NCBI RefSeq assembly: GCF_041146395.1
Contig: NC_091010.1
Coordinates: forward strand, 49,992,001-50,056,000
Length of the DNA: 64,000 nt
Direction of reading: 5' to 3'
DNA from: Eulemur rufifrons
Taxonomy: Eukaryota; Chordata; Mammalia; Primates; Lemuridae
In this document: positions 26,360 to 38,330 of the stretch, in pieces
Position numbering within the stretch: position 1 is the first letter of the stretch
Layout of the letters: the number at the start of each line of letters is the position of its first letter
The notes under the pieces: generated by a model
Seen by the model: only the letters and a program-made list of their open reading frames with translations
Told to the model about the DNA's origin: nothing
Database searches by the model: none
Program-made: the position numbers and the translations under genes

Positions 26360-26485
26360 TTCTGATTCCCAGCTCCCTTATCGGCAAAAGGGGAGGAATA
26401 CTATCTTTCTTCTGCGAGAGTGAAATGAGGTGTCTGTGCACCTACCTGGCAGAGAACAGGCACTGGAGAAAGATCAAAGGTAGTC
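26360..26485 (+). repeat. MIR fragment
   Basis: CCCTTATCGGCAAAAGGGGA and GGCAGAGAACAGGCACT; weak. Confidence 0.45.
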
Positions 26486-26616
26486 AGTATAGACAAGGAT
26501 CTAGGAGACCTTTTTATACCAAAATCTAAGTATTCCTGACTCCCTAGCCTGGAGCTCTCAAGGATAAAAGATTGCCTCAGGAATATGCCTGATGGACAGG
26601 GATCCGAAAACTTTTG

Positions 26617-26637
26617 CACACATACACACACACACCA
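26617..26637. repeat. Short (CA)n repeat
   Basis: About ten CA units with one TA interruption. Confidence 0.85.
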
Positions 26638-26699
26638 TCTCCTTTTCTCTCTTTATTTTCCTAAAGATGCTCTCACCATCTCTGAGGATACCCAGTCTC

Positions 26700-26870
26700 T
26701 CCACAATTGCAAACACCATCACAAGAAGCTTTAATGTTCATGATGTCCAATACCCTGCCAACTAGCCAGATTTTACAGGCATGAATTTTACGATAAAGAA
26801 GCAAAGTATCTTGCTCATGTATGTCACCTTGCCCTTGGGCACAGAGGCCAGCAGCCCGACCTCCCCTCCG
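26700..26870 (-). repeat. MIR fragment, reverse
   Basis: GCCAGATTTTACAGGCATGA and AGCAAAGTATCTTGCTCATG; weak. Confidence 0.45.
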
Positions 26871-26981
26871 TTTCCTCAGACACTTAGGCTGCTCCTTTCA
26901 GCCTGACTGTGATGGATGAAGATATTAGATTTCTATTATCCCCAAGTCCCTTGTTTGTTTATTTCTTTCCCGAGGCGCGAC

Positions 26982-26989
26982 TATATAAG
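26982..26989 (+). promoter_or_regulatory. TATA-box-like sequence (TATATAAG)
   Basis: A perfect TATAWAAG match preceded by a GC-rich GAGGCGCGAC stretch, on the strand opposite to SH3PXD2A. It lies 10 bases before a 43-bp triplicated repeat. No gene or recognised exon follows, so activity is only a possibility. Confidence 0.25.
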
Positions 26990-26999
26990 GTCGGATTCC

Positions 27000-27128
27000 C
27001 TTGTTTCCAAGGCCCAGCTTCTCTTGGTCATGTTTGCACTAACTTGTTTCCAAGGCCCAGATTCTCCTGGTCATGTTTGCACTAACTTGTTTCCAAGGCC
27101 CAGATTCTCCTGGTCATGTTTGCACTAA
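27000..27128. repeat. Minisatellite, 43-bp unit x 3
   Basis: Three head-to-tail 43-bp copies occupy 27000-27042, 27043-27085 and 27086-27128 (each begins CTTGTTTCCAAGGCCCAG). Copies 2 and 3 are identical; copy 1 differs at two bases. The identity of the last two copies points to a recent duplication. Confidence 0.97.
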
Positions 27129-27304
27129 TTGAGACCCTTCCCTGATGAGCCCTGGAAGCTGCTGTATTTATCAAGTATTCTTCAGCCCTGTATCCTCTGA
27201 CTCACTCTGGAAATTGCCGTCTAATTAGCAAGAAGACCTGCATGAAACCCGTTTCTTTTCTGACTCCTCTGTAACTAGAAACCCAGAAACCTCCAGACAG
27301 ACAG

Positions 27305-27370
27305 CACGGCCTGGGGACCCGGGAGTCCCAGACAGAGGTTTCAGTCCTAGCTCCACCACTTGCTAGCAGA
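27305..27370 (+). repeat. MIR 5' fragment
   Basis: GTTTCAGTCCTAGCTCCACC then ACTTGCTAGC. Confidence 0.55.
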
Positions 27371-27974
27371 AGTTTGCTGTCTTAGCTGGGTTCCTCCCAA
27401 GGCAGACCCTAAGAGGAGGCCTTGGGTGCAGGCTGTTACCTCCCAGCCCCCACCACTTGAGGGCGGTCCCCAGGGATGACAATTCACCCCACCCCTTCCC
27501 CAGGCCTTTCTCAGATGCACCTGCTTGGGCACAGCAAGTGTCCCTGGTACCAAAGGGCTGGGGGGAGCCCTTGTACAGAGGTGAGGTGCGGAGGGGAGAG
27601 GTGTGGTGTGCTAGATACGGCTGTGGCACTGGAGGTGGATTCAGGTGAGCCCAGGGCACATGGCATCGCCACACTTCCAGAAGTCACGGGCCCTCTCTGC
27701 GCCTTTTCTCCTCTGGGAAACAGGCGGGACACCTGCAGCGCTTCCTAGCAGGACCCCTCAGAGGAGGCATTAATAACACGAGGAGCTCTGCAAACAGCAG
27801 CGCTGCCAGGACAGCAGACACGGTCATCCTCCACACCTGCAGCCCTGCGCAGTGAACACCCGGGGGCTGCTCACGAGGGGAGAGACGTGCAGGAGAGTGG
27901 GACTCAGGCTGGAGCCCTCGCCAAGCCTTGGGGCTGTCTGAACGGCCACAGTGAAGAGGAGTGACTCCTGGATG

Positions 27975-28145
27975 CTTCTCACCGTCTCCGGTTCTCACAG
28001 CCACCCTACAAGGAAGGCATGGGCTCGGCTGGCTGAGGACACCCAGCTCAGAGGGCTGAGTGACTCGCTCAGGGACACTCAGCTAGGAAACGGCAGAGTC
28101 AGCACTCGACCACCTGCCGGTCAGAATCTGCACTCTCCCTTCCTC
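27975..28145 (-). repeat. MIR, reverse
   Basis: GTGACTCGCTCAGGGACACT, CAGCTAGGAAACGGCAGAGT. Confidence 0.75.
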
Positions 28146-28329
28146 TAGAACGTGCCGCAGACTCCATCCAAGATGCGTCTGTCGCAAGCACCATGCGGCC
28201 CTCGCGAGGCCTCTAAATATATGTCTGCCAGACCCCAGAGGCTCTGGGCTGAGGGGGAGCAGACTCCACCTGCCGTGTCGGCTCAGACCACAGCAGGAGC
28301 GCACAGCACTCACCCTGCACCCGGCGCCA

Positions 28330-28535
28330 CTAGCAGTGCTTTCACCGTCATCGTCTCATTTAATCCTCCCGGCAACACTATGAGGAAGGGGCTACTGTCC
28401 CTGTTTTACAGAAGCAGCAACTGAAATACTGAGAGGTTAAGTGACTTGCTCAAGGCCACACAGCAATAGATGGTAGAGCCGAAATTTGAACTTAGGCAGT
28501 CCGGTTCCAGAGCCCCTGCTCTAAACTACTTTGCT
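28330..28535 (-). repeat. MIR, reverse
   Basis: CTCATTTAATCCTCCCGGCA, GTGACTTGCTCAAGGCCACA and TTCCAGAGCCCCTGCTC. Confidence 0.9.
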
Positions 28536-29391
28536 CCGTTTCTCTCGAAGGTGCAGACCATTCTCTTCACCTGTCTATCAAACGGCAGTATCTCAAATGC
28601 TGGGAACGGCACTGCCATCACCCTCTCTCCTTGGACAAGAGTTGACCACAGCCAGGGAGGCAAAACAGCAGGCCCGGCCCTCTCTGACGGGACAGGCTCC
28701 TGGGGAGACGGCGCCAACGCTTGGTACTGAGTGAGGGTCTCTACCAGGGGACTGGCGCACCCATGGTGGCAACTGGCACTGTGGCCCAACACAATCAGGG
28801 CCAAATGAAAGCTATTTTTTTTATTCTTAAAAATGATGACTTTTCCATTTTGAGGCTCTAATGGGAGTTCCCAGTACAATCTTTCCAAAAGGGAGGGAGA
28901 GTAATAGCAAGGAAAAGCCAAAGATAGCAAGAGCTTCCCAGAGTACGGAGCCAGGGAGATGCCAAAATGAGCTGCCGGCCCTGGGGAGGCTGTCGAGAAC
29001 ATCCACATAGACGTTCATCGAGAAGGACGCCGTGCGGGGTGTGCTCACCAGCTCTGAAGGCTGCCCTTGGCCGTGGACGCGATCGTCTTTCCATTTCTTA
29101 CATGACATCAGCAGAACCACTGCCAAGTAGAATAGAAAACCTGACTCTCCTTTGTCAACGCCTCCGTCCTGCTCCAGAACCAGCTCCACCACCACCCCCA
29201 GCCCGAGTGGAAGTTCTGATCACGGGGTCAAAACAAGGCCAAGCAAATTAGCTCAGCAGCACTGAGCCAAAAGTCAGGTTAGGAGAAGGGTAACACTGTC
29301 AGCTCTCGGATACACACGTGATCGATTTTTCGGGGGATGTTCTGCCGTAGCCGACAAGGAGAGCACACATCGTCCCAGTCACTGCGCTCAG

Positions 29392-29605
29392 CCGTGCCTG
29401 GCACTGTTCTGAGCGTTTTGCATGCGTTAACCCATTTAATCCTCACCACCAGCCTGAGAGATGCTTTTGTTATCCATGTTTTACAGATGAGAAAACCGAG
29501 CTGCAGAGGGCTCAGCACCTCCTCCACGGCCACGCAGCTCCTGAGTGGCGGAGCCGGGGTTCAAGTCGGGCAGTCTGCCTGCAGTGACTGTGCCAGCTGC
29601 CTCGA
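29392..29605 (-). repeat. MIR, reverse
   Basis: CATTTAATCCTCACCACCAG and TTTTACAGATGAGAAAACCG. Confidence 0.9.
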
Positions 29606-29614
29606 CAGCACTGT

Positions 29615-29770
29615 CTTAATCCCACGACATCCTGTGATCAAGATACCATGAGCTGCTTCTACAGAGAAGGAAACTGAGGCTCAGAGTTAAGCTGCCTGCC
29701 CAAAGTCACCAGTCAAGTGGCAGAGCCAGGAGCTGAAGTGATAGTCGGACTCTGGAGCCTGAGTTTGCAA
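29615..29770 (-). repeat. MIR, reverse
   Basis: AGAAGGAAACTGAGGCTCAG and GTGGCAGAGCCAGGAGCTG, next to another MIR in the same orientation. Confidence 0.82.
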
Positions 29771-30484
29771 GCACAACACACACATGCCTCACTGCAGGGC
29801 AGGAGGGGACAGTGCCCGTGAGTGGCCAGCAGGCCTGGGAGAGGGCATGCCAGGGCACACCAGCTGGCCAGCAAGGGAAAGCCAAAGGGCCCCAACAACC
29901 TCTGCCATCAAACCCACAGGGGCAAGGCTGAAGGGCTCGGGGCTGTTGACAGACAGGCAGCCGGCGGAGACAATGGAGCCAACAACAGCTGCTGTTTATT
30001 TTGGGGCCAGGGAAGAAAGGAAGGACTGGGTAGGCCCTATCTCATTCCAACAATGAACTGAACAGGGCAGGGTGGGGAGGCTGCCCCCCGCAGCTATGGC
30101 AACAGCCCCCACCACCTGTTGGGCTTCCCTGAGAATGGGATAGTCTAGGTGTCAAAAACATCTTGCCAGACACCCTAATCTGGCCTCCACCAACAAACAC
30201 AATGTCCCCCTGCCCAGCCCCCTTCGCCACACTTGTAAATGGCCCAGGAAGACACCCACGTACAGCAAACCCACCCCCTGCAGTGTCAGGTTCCAAGAAC
30301 AAATGGTTTTTCCTATCTGGGGGAAGAAAGAGGACTGCTCATGCTGGCCACCCATGGCTTTTGTCCCCTCACTCTTTAACTCCTGATGACAAGCATGTTG
30401 CACCTAAGGTCTGCAGACAGCCAAGCCCGGCTGAAGCAAGGCTGGCTGGCGGGATTCCCTGGAAGGCCAGGGAGCAAGAGGTTT

Positions 30485-30705
30485 CCCGAAGGACTCTGGA
30501 GTCCCACTGCCTGGCCCTGAACCCCAGCTCTGCCTCTTCCTGGCTTGTGACCATTAGTAAATAGATCTCTTTGTGCCTCTCTTCTCTCCAAGTAAAGTAA
30601 GGACCATAATAATGGCGCTTTTCTCATAGGCTGTTGTGAGGATTAAATGGGTGAAGTGCTGGGAAGAGTGGCTGGCACACGATTAGTGCTGCTCTTGTTA
30701 TTGTC
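30485..30705 (+). repeat. MIR
   Basis: CTCTGGAGTCCCACTGCCTG, TTGTGAGGATTAAATGGGTG and GTGGCTGGCACACGATTAG. Confidence 0.88.
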
Positions 30706-31539
30706 ACTCGGCCTTGGCGCTTCCTTCTTGCTGTGAACAATGGAAGACGGTTTCCCCGGACGCTACACACAGCCTTGAGGCTCCCAGGATAGCCCACAAT
30801 GTAGGTGAACAGAGACATCTGGTTCCCAGGGATATAGTTCTATCTACTCCAAGGATGAGAAAAGTTTTGGTGGGCTGCCTTGAGAATCTTACCACCACTT
30901 ACAACACTACATGGATAGGAACATGTGTTTTGAGTTTCTAACACCAACTTCCACCACTGTAAGATAGAAGCTGTGGTAAAAATAGGAGTGACTGGGAAGA
31001 AGGGGCTTTCACGGAGTGGTGCCTTTGTGCACGGATTTGTCCCAGTGATCAGGGACCCACCGTGATCCAGACCCTCTGCCGGCACAGGGCGGGGGCGTTA
31101 AGGATGGTAGGATGTGGTGGTCCCTTCCTTCGCAGGCGCCGGCCACCCTCCGCCACCCTCCGGCTCTCAGCTGGAAACCTGCTTTCAGCGTAGTGCCTTG
31201 CGTGCAGCTGGTACAAAACAGAAGTCCTGCCGTTGGGGCCCTGGAGTTGCTATCCATGACACTGCTGAGGGAGACTGCGTTTCCCCAGTGGGTCCCTCTT
31301 AGGGGGTCAGGGTCAAACCCCAAACAGTCCCCAAAGCAACTTCTCTGGCAGTGTTTCGGCCCGTTTCAGGCTTCAGCAAGTTATTAGGGGGCCTCGCTGC
31401 TGAGCAGGGCACGCTGCCTGGGGCTGGGGGGCTGCAAGGCTCAGTTTGACCCCTTCTCCCTGTCCGGCCCCACTGCCTACTGCTCTCCCCTCACCGGCTC
31501 CACTCAGCTCCACCAGCCTCCCTGCCCCTTCCTGGAAAG

Positions 31540-31925
31540 GCCAGGCACGGTCCTGCCTCGGGGCCTTAGCACTTGCTGTTCCCTCGCCCTCAACTACTTT
31601 TCTTCAAATAGACACATGGCTCAATTCCTTGCCCCCCTCAAGTCTTACTCACAAGTCCCCTATGCAGGGGGCCGTCCTGGCCACCCTCTATAAAACAGCA
31701 CAGCAGCCCCCGCCACCCCCACATCCCCGTCTCCCTTCCCTGGTGCATTTACCCCCCAGCTAACACGCTGTGCATTTGACCCATTTTGTTTGTTTATTGT
31801 TTCCCTCCCCTCCCCAGGATGTAAGCTCTAAAAGGGCAGAGATTTTTACCTGCCCTCCTGTGTTCCCACTGCTTGGCACACAAACATTCAAATATTGATT
31901 GAATGAGTAGTCAATGAATGAATGG
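31540..31925 (+). repeat. L2 3' end, long copy
   Basis: GGGGCCTTAGCACTTGCTGT, GGATGTAAGCTCTAAAAGGG, GCTTGGCACACAAACATTC and ATTGAATGAGT: nearly 400 bp in L2 order. Confidence 0.88.
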
Positions 31926-32114
31926 CCATGAATAAGTATCAGCTTGTCAAAGGCTGAACAATCCAAGGCCATTTTTGGGAAGTGTGAAATGAGAGGCAAA
32001 ACAATAAACATCATAAAAATTCATAGACAGGAAATATCATTTTAAGGTGAGAGGTCAGAGAAGCTTCCGGGAGGTGGCAGAAACTGAGCAAAATCATGAA
32101 GGATGAGGACAATG

Positions 32115-32320
32115 ATAACAATAGCTGCCACTTATCGAACAGCTATCAAATGCCAAGCACTACATAGAAGAACAACCATATGGGTTAGGTAGTTGTATTA
32201 TTATACCCAGTTTACAGATTAGGAAACTGAGGCCCATGGAGGTGGAGAAACTTGGCCAAGTGAAACAAGCTAGTGAGAGGCAGGGCTGCAATTCAAAGCC
32301 ACCTTTAGAGCCTGAGTGTA
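32115..32320 (-). repeat. MIR, reverse
   Basis: CAGTTTACAGATTAGGAAAC, GAGGCCCATGGAGG and TGCCACTTATCGAACAGC. Confidence 0.87.
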
Positions 32321-32859
32321 TGTAGCGGAGGCTGCCAATGCCCCAGCCCCAGGCCCATCCCCATCCTTCCAACTGCTGGCACCTAAATCCCTCTCTCGGG
32401 ACTAACTCTGGTTTCCAGAGTCTGGTTTTGACTGAGCAAGCATGAGGCTGAAAGTGCCGGGAAGTTAAACTGCCCCCTGCTCCCAACCACAACACTGTGC
32501 TGCCCACCATCCCTAAGACGAGGATGGACAGCCCCTGGCAGCCAAACCCTCAGAAGGGCCAGGCCTTCAAAAGTGGCCCTGGACAGCAGTTCAAGGGGAA
32601 TAAAAATCTGAACTCCAAAGTAGAGGCCAGACCTTGCCACGGGCCTGTTCTCAAAAGCAAGTTTGTTATCACGTGCCAACCACCAGCTCCGACCACATCA
32701 TGTACTGACGGAGGGGCTCATAGGGCAGGTCAGAGTGGGCAGGTGACCCCGGGTTTAATCCAGACCCTTGAAGTTTTTATCCAGGACCCATGTCATGAGC
32801 TCCCTCACCCCCAGCCCCCTGGGGAAGATGCCAGACAAAGCCATCTTTGTTGCTGCAGA

Positions 32860-33010
32860 AATCTGGGCTCCAACCCTGGCTGTTACCATTACTGCCAGTG
32901 ACACCAGCAAGATGCTGCACCTCTCGGAGCCTTGGTGTCCCCGTCTGTAAGACACGGCTGATGACCAGGGTTTGCTGTGGGGATTCAACGAGACAATGGA
33001 CAAGGATCCC
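32860..33010 (+). repeat. MIR fragment
   Basis: CCTCTCGGAGCCTTGGTGTC and GTGGGGATTCAACGAGACAA. Confidence 0.7.
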
Positions 33011-33299
33011 TCGCCCAGCGCCCCCGCTCACACACTCCCTGACTCGATGCCCCACTTCCCTCGCCTGGGAGCTGCCGCCTTCAGAAATCCTGGGAAAAAT
33101 GAGGCCGCTTCTCTCGAGTTGCCGAGTGATGACTAAATAATTAATCCCGGCTTGAGACCAAAGTGCAGACATCATTCTATTATAGACTTTAACTCTGCAA
33201 GAGAAGGGTTGGTTTGCCAGCCCACTGGGGCTCAGACTGGCAGAAATCCCTGGGCGGCCACCTCTGGGAACCCTGGGCACCCTGCCCTCACTGAAAAGG

Positions 33300-33380
33300 G
33301 ATTCTATCCCTTCCAGGTGCCAGGCACTGTGCTGGGGGCTCCGAGTCCATTCCAGCCCAGGAGGCAGAATTCAGGACAGA
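33300..33380 (-). repeat. L2/MIR-type fragment, reverse
   Basis: AGGTGCCAGGCACTGTGCTG is the typical reverse 3' end. Confidence 0.5.
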
Positions 33381-33797
33381 GTTTCACTCTCTCGGAGCCA
33401 CGCTGCCAACGCCATGCCAGGCCAGCCAGGCCTCCTCCTCTGTTGTTACAGACAGAAATTCTCCCACACAGGCAAGTCCCTTAAAATAGCCTTTTGGGTC
33501 TGGGCCATCAGGAAACGGGATAAAGCTGGGTCAGAATCGGGCCTACCACGAATGAGTTTACAAAGCAGCCACTTCAAACAATCGGGACAACCGTGTACAC
33601 TCAGAACACTTAGGTGGGCAAAAGCAGCAAGGCAGGTCGCCAGCAAGGAGCACCGTTTCACAGAAGACCACATGTTGGGCCAGCAGAAGCCCCTGCCATG
33701 TCTGGGGTGCCCTGGAGAGGGACCAAGCATGTTGTAAGGCACAGGGACAGTATGAAGCCAGGCACAGGCTAAGAGGTGAGAGGGAGGGCCAGGGAGG

Positions 33798-33925
33798 GAG
33801 GTCAAATCTGCCTGGGTTTGTGCTTTACCATCAACGCTACCTAAACTTCGGAACCTCAGTCTCCATATGAGTCAAATGAGGTTAACAATGCATACCTTCG
33901 GGACTGCCTGGCACTAGGAATTCAA
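33798..33925 (+). repeat. MIR fragment
   Basis: CGGAACCTCAGTCTCCATAT and GACTGCCTGGCACTAGG. Confidence 0.65.
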
Positions 33926-34252
33926 TGGTAGCCCGATGATGACGGTGGTGCCGGGTCAAGGTCCCCTGGAACTATTACCAAGTGAGAATACTCCAACAAG
34001 GAAACGGCGAAGGCTCTCTTCCAGGGACCACGCAGTGATGGGCAGACGTACAAACCAGCCCACGCCCCATCAGTTCCTTCCCCAACCTGGCACACCCCAA
34101 CGCAAGTTCACGATCGCCCCCCACCCCTTATTCCCTGGAGTTGTGGTCAGATCTGATAAGAGCAATCCATTTCCACCAGGTCTGAAGTTCACTCTCCAGG
34201 GATCCCAGAGACAGATTGGGCAGCCCCACAGGCCCCACTGCATAATTTATGC

Positions 34253-34268
34253 TGCACACACACACAGA

Positions 34269-34309
<41 letters not shown>
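34253..34309. repeat. (CA)n microsatellite, longest in the window
   Basis: CA repeat with early GACA and CC interruptions and then a long pure CA run. It creates artificial Thr-His and Val-Cys open frames. Confidence 0.96.
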
Positions 34310-34311
<2 letters not shown>

Positions 34312-34628
34312 AAGAGATTCTACCCCCAGCCCCCATGGGCCTCGCCCAGGCTTGGGAGGGTGGCTTCCTCGCCAGCCAAAGGGAAATGACAGCAAAAGGC
34401 CAGAGACAGCAGCCGAGTGGAGGGGCAGAAAGCACAGCTGTTTCCCCTTCGCTAACTCAGCCACCTGGATGTCACTTCCTCCCCTCAGGTAACACCCGGG
34501 AGAGGTGGGACTGGAAACAGCTCTGTCTCTTCCTGTCCACAAAAAAGAAAGATTTGGAAAGAAGCGAAGTGCAGTTCCCAGAGGTGGTTCTCTAGAAGAT
34601 GTCTTCTCTGAGGTCCTAAGGTGCCCGG

Positions 34629-34654
34629 AGCCCACCAGAAGGACCCCCAAGTGA
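34629..34654. repeat. 26-bp dispersed direct repeat, copy A
   Basis: AGCCCACCAGAAGGACCCCC plus six more bases recur at 35732-35757 with one mismatch. Confidence 0.85.
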
Positions 34655-34859
34655 AGGGTATGAGGCTTCCCAGGGGTGGTGGGTGGGCAGGTGAACCTTG
34701 GTTAAAAATTCCCTGGGGGTCAGGAACAGCTCTTTTTGTAAGACATCCTGCCCTAGATGATTAAGAACCCAGACTGGGGGGATTAGGGAGCCCCTCACAC
34801 AGCTATTTTCCAAAGCAGCTTTCATACCCACCTCCCCTCTGCAAGTCAGGCCTGAAAGG

Positions 34860-34960
34860 AAGCAGTCGCCCCATTTTGTAGATGCACAAACGGAGTTCTA
34901 GAAGAGTGAAGATCTCACGGCTTGAGAAGCCAGCTAGCCAGGCCTCAGATGTACCCTCCT
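34860..34960 (-). repeat. MIR fragment, reverse
   Basis: CCCCATTTTGTAGATGCACA and AAACGGAGTTCTAGAAG. Confidence 0.6.
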
Positions 34961-35024
34961 TGGGGCCCAGGCTCCATGTGTACCGTGTCATCAAGGGGCT
35001 GCAGGGCCTCTTGGGGACAGGGCA

Positions 35025-35235
35025 GGCTTCGGAGGCAGCGGGCCCGGGTCAGTGCCGCTCATTAGCTGCGCGGTGTTTGGCAATTCCCTTGAGCTCGCTG
35101 AGCCCGCACATCCTCACCTGTAGATGCGGATGCTGCTGGAGCCGCACCTGCCTCGGGTCGTTTTGAGACAATCCATGTGAAACTCTTAGCACATAGAAAA
35201 CATTTAGGAATGTTCGCTGTTACTTTTATTATTAC
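35025..35235 (+). repeat. MIR
   Basis: CATCCTCACCTGTAGATGCG and CTCTTAGCACATAGAAAACA. Confidence 0.72.
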
Positions 35236-35731
35236 ATTTTCCCTGAAGATCAGGCTCACTGGACCATCTGGGAGTGTGGCAGGGGGCAAATAAATGAAGA
35301 GGTAGCCTGAAGCACTATATTTAAAACTAAAGCCAGTTTAGAGAGATCTTGAAGTAGAAGGCAACGTTAGCGTGGCTGTTTCAGGAGACGCAGACTTGGA
35401 AGACACCCTGGGCTCCCGTCAAGCTGTGTGGTGTTGGCCCAGGCCCTAGCAGGACAGGCGTCCTCTGTCTTGCTGCTGGGGCAGCGTGGACGGAAGTCAC
35501 TCCACCTGAAACACCCCAGTCCCTGCTGCTCCTCTTCTCCTCCTCCACCCCCCTCCACCAGAGCCCGGGTGCAATCAACTTTTATGGGGCAGCCTGACCC
35601 CTAGGAATGCGAGCTGTAAACAGGAGGGGCTAGGAGCCAGCTGGCCACTAAGGAGTCCCCGGAGCAGAACAAGAAAAAGTCTCCAGTCCTGACCTAGCTC
35701 TATTCCAGCCACGGCTGCAAGAACAGCCTGA

Positions 35732-35757
35732 AGCCCACCAGAAGGACCCCGAAGTGA
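35732..35757. repeat. 26-bp dispersed direct repeat, copy B
   Basis: Same orientation as copy A, one C-to-G difference, 1.1 kb apart. The flanks do not match. Confidence 0.85.
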
Positions 35758-35919
35758 CTACCAGCTCCCTCTCCCTGCCAGCCCTTGGGAGGAAAGAAAG
35801 GTTCCGAGGTGTCTACACAATAAACTGAACTCCCCCCGCTGCCTTGGAGGCTCTCAGAACCTGGACCTGACCTTTCCCTTCACCCTTCTCTCCCTCACTC
35901 ATCTTGGGCTTTGCCTGGA

Positions 35920-36145
35920 CTTTCCCTGCACACTACAGCTTTCCTTGCGCATTCAAGCACCTTGGCTTTTCCCTTCCTTGGAATGACCTTGCCAGTTTTC
36001 CCATCTGAACCCCACCCTTTCCCAGCCGAATCCTAATTAATCCTCAAGGCCCATCACGAAGCCCACCTTCTCCAGCCAGTCTTCCCTGAAAACTCCAGTT
36101 CAGGGAGAGCTCTCCCTCCTCTGAACCGCTTCAGGACTTGATAAT
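35920..36145 (+). repeat. L2 fragment
   Basis: CTTGGAATGACCTTGCC, TCCTCAAGGCCCATCACGAA and CAGTCTTCCCTGAAAACTCC. Confidence 0.72.
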
Positions 36146-36149
36146 TATT

Positions 36150-36390
36150 ACAGCGAATACTCACTTATGTTGCGCTTCCTACATGCCAGGTGTTGTTCTA
36201 AGCTCTTTACTTATGAACTCACTGAATCTTCATCACAACCCTATGAGCTAGGTCCTATTTTCCCCACATTTTTTGTTTTCTAAAGACGAGGAAACCGAGG
36301 CACAGAGACATAAGTATCTTGCATGGGGTCCCACAGCAGTGCAATCCCTGGAGACGGGATTCCAGCCCAGGAATACCAGAGCCCAGGTAC
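36150..36390 (-). repeat. MIR, reverse
   Basis: TACATGCCAGGTGTTGTTCT, AGACGAGGAAACCGAGGCAC. Confidence 0.9.
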
Positions 36391-36509
36391 TCTGGGACAA
36401 CCAGCCTCCCAGACGCACCTCTCATCCTCTCAGGAAGTGCTGCCTAGGCTCACCGGGTAGTCTCACACCCTCTCTCCCCAACCCAGCTCTGATGCGGAGG
36501 GAAGTGGCA

Positions 36510-36745
36510 AGCTCACAGATGTGGGCATCAGAGACCAGGGTGAGAATCCCAGGCGCCTGCCACAGAATTACTCTGCATGAGAGTGACATGAACACTCTGA
36601 GCCTCAATTTCCTCATCTGTAAAATGGGGATAAAAACACCTACCTATCTCATGTGGTTGTTACAAAGCTAAAATCAAATCCCCTCTAAAGGTACTTTCTG
36701 CACTGCCCGGCATACAGTAGGTGCTTGTATGTTAGTTCTCCTGCC
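36510..36745 (+). repeat. MIR
   Basis: GAGCCTCAATTTCCTCATCT, GTAAAATGGGGATAAAAACA and GCATACAGTAGGTGCTTG. Confidence 0.92.
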
Positions 36746-36999
36746 TCTCACTGTGCATTGTGACATCGAGACTGGTCAGCACTGTGCACACAGGGGCTCG
36801 GGCTCCACTACTGACGTGGTAACTTGCTGGAGGTTACCCAGGAGCACAAAGGGACCTTCCTGTGCCCCCTCCACCCCTGCACGTCCACGCGCCTGACCTC
36901 TCCATTCACCTGCCTGCCTGTGACTGGCTCCACTGTGGGCGGCAGAAGTCGGGGCCAGGCAGGAAGTAACACGCTGCTCTGGGAAGCCGCCCCTTGAAG

Positions 37000-38150
37000 T
37001 GCTGATCACCCTATTGGGTGCTTCCATTATTTTTGGCAATTGTAAAGGCAGAGAACACCTCTGGCCCTCGCGCAGAACCTATTTCCAAAGCCAGAATCTC
37101 CACCTCATTTCCCACACACACCCCTTGTCCTTCCTGTCCCCTGGGTCCCTGTCCTAATCCACTGTCCCTTTCCTGGCTTCTCAGAACTCCAGAGGAGTAA
37201 GTACGACTACAGAGGTAAAAGAGAACACAGCTGCCTGCTAAACTTTTCCTGATCAAGAAATAGTCTTGGTCACTGACTCAGGCTGAGGAAATTAGAAGGC
37301 AATTTCAAGGGAACCGCTGTGCAAACCCAAAGTCAGAAGTCCTAAGAACACTCCTCTAATTCATAGCCTCCACTGTCCATTAACTCCTGCTGGCCCCGGA
37401 ATATCTCTTTGGAAAATGCAGCAGCTGGGGCTTATATTTCTGGAACCAGTCTCCTATGACATCAAATAGGTTTATTTTTCCCTTCTCTTCCCTTCCCCTC
37501 TGCCTGCCACCACACACGGTGATTCCAACTTTGATTTGCTCCCCCCACAAAAAACCCTCACTTAGCTCGAAACAGGGCCATGATAAATGGCTGGCTGTGC
37601 TCCCTGCTCCAACGGCCTTGAAGGATGTGGTCGGTTGTTCCATGAGCAGAAGCTTTGTCAGGCTTGTGAATCACCCCTCGATCACTTCCCTCCCCAGAGA
37701 AGAAACTTCCTGTGCGTGTGTGTAAAAGAGAAAGAGACAAAGACAGAGAGAGCAGATAGGAGTGCTAACCCAGGTGTGGCACTGACCTTGGGGCCAGCAT
37801 CCTATTTGACCTCGCTCTTATCTGGATCACCCTCTTCTCACCTCTCCCAATCTAGGTTCCTTCGCTTCTCCTTCCCAGCTCACCAGAGAGCCACACCAGA
37901 TCCTAATGCTCAGCGCCAGGAACCCCTCCAGGTCTAACAGCTGCTCCATGTTTATCTGTTTCTCTTGTATATTGGGTGTTTTCCACGGGGCATGTAGCCC
38001 ACTTTCCCATCAGACTAAGAACAGCTGGACCTTGCTTTTTGCCTCGGTCTTTCCTTTTCTCTGGACTTCACCTATGGGGTCCTCCATGTGCTTCGCTACT
38101 TTGGTTATCAGGAACATCAGATGGAAACCCGGCTATGATGAGTGCCTGTG
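37000..38150. other. Unassigned intronic sequence
   Basis: Between MIR copies; nothing recognisable. No splice-bounded frame with a known protein. Confidence 0.5.
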
Positions 38151-38154
38151 ATGG

Positions 38155-38330
38155 AAGCCAGGTACTGGGTAGAAGCTTTACCCAAAATTATCTCAGCTCA
38201 ACTTCCCAAAAGCCCCGTGAGGTTACAGGTGAGGAAACTGAGGCCCAGAGTGACCAGCTCAAGGTTGCACAGCTAGGAAGTGCCAGAGGCAGGATTCGAA
38301 CCTGATCTGCCAACACTACTCTTTCCATAA
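38155..38330 (-). repeat. MIR, reverse
   Basis: GGTGAGGAAACTGAGGCCCA and AGGTTGCACAGCTAGGAAGT. Confidence 0.9.

Noticed and set aside
33936..34595. 219-codon open frame on the plus strand
   Set aside because: It crosses the (CA)n microsatellite, giving an artificial His-Thr run, and matches no protein.
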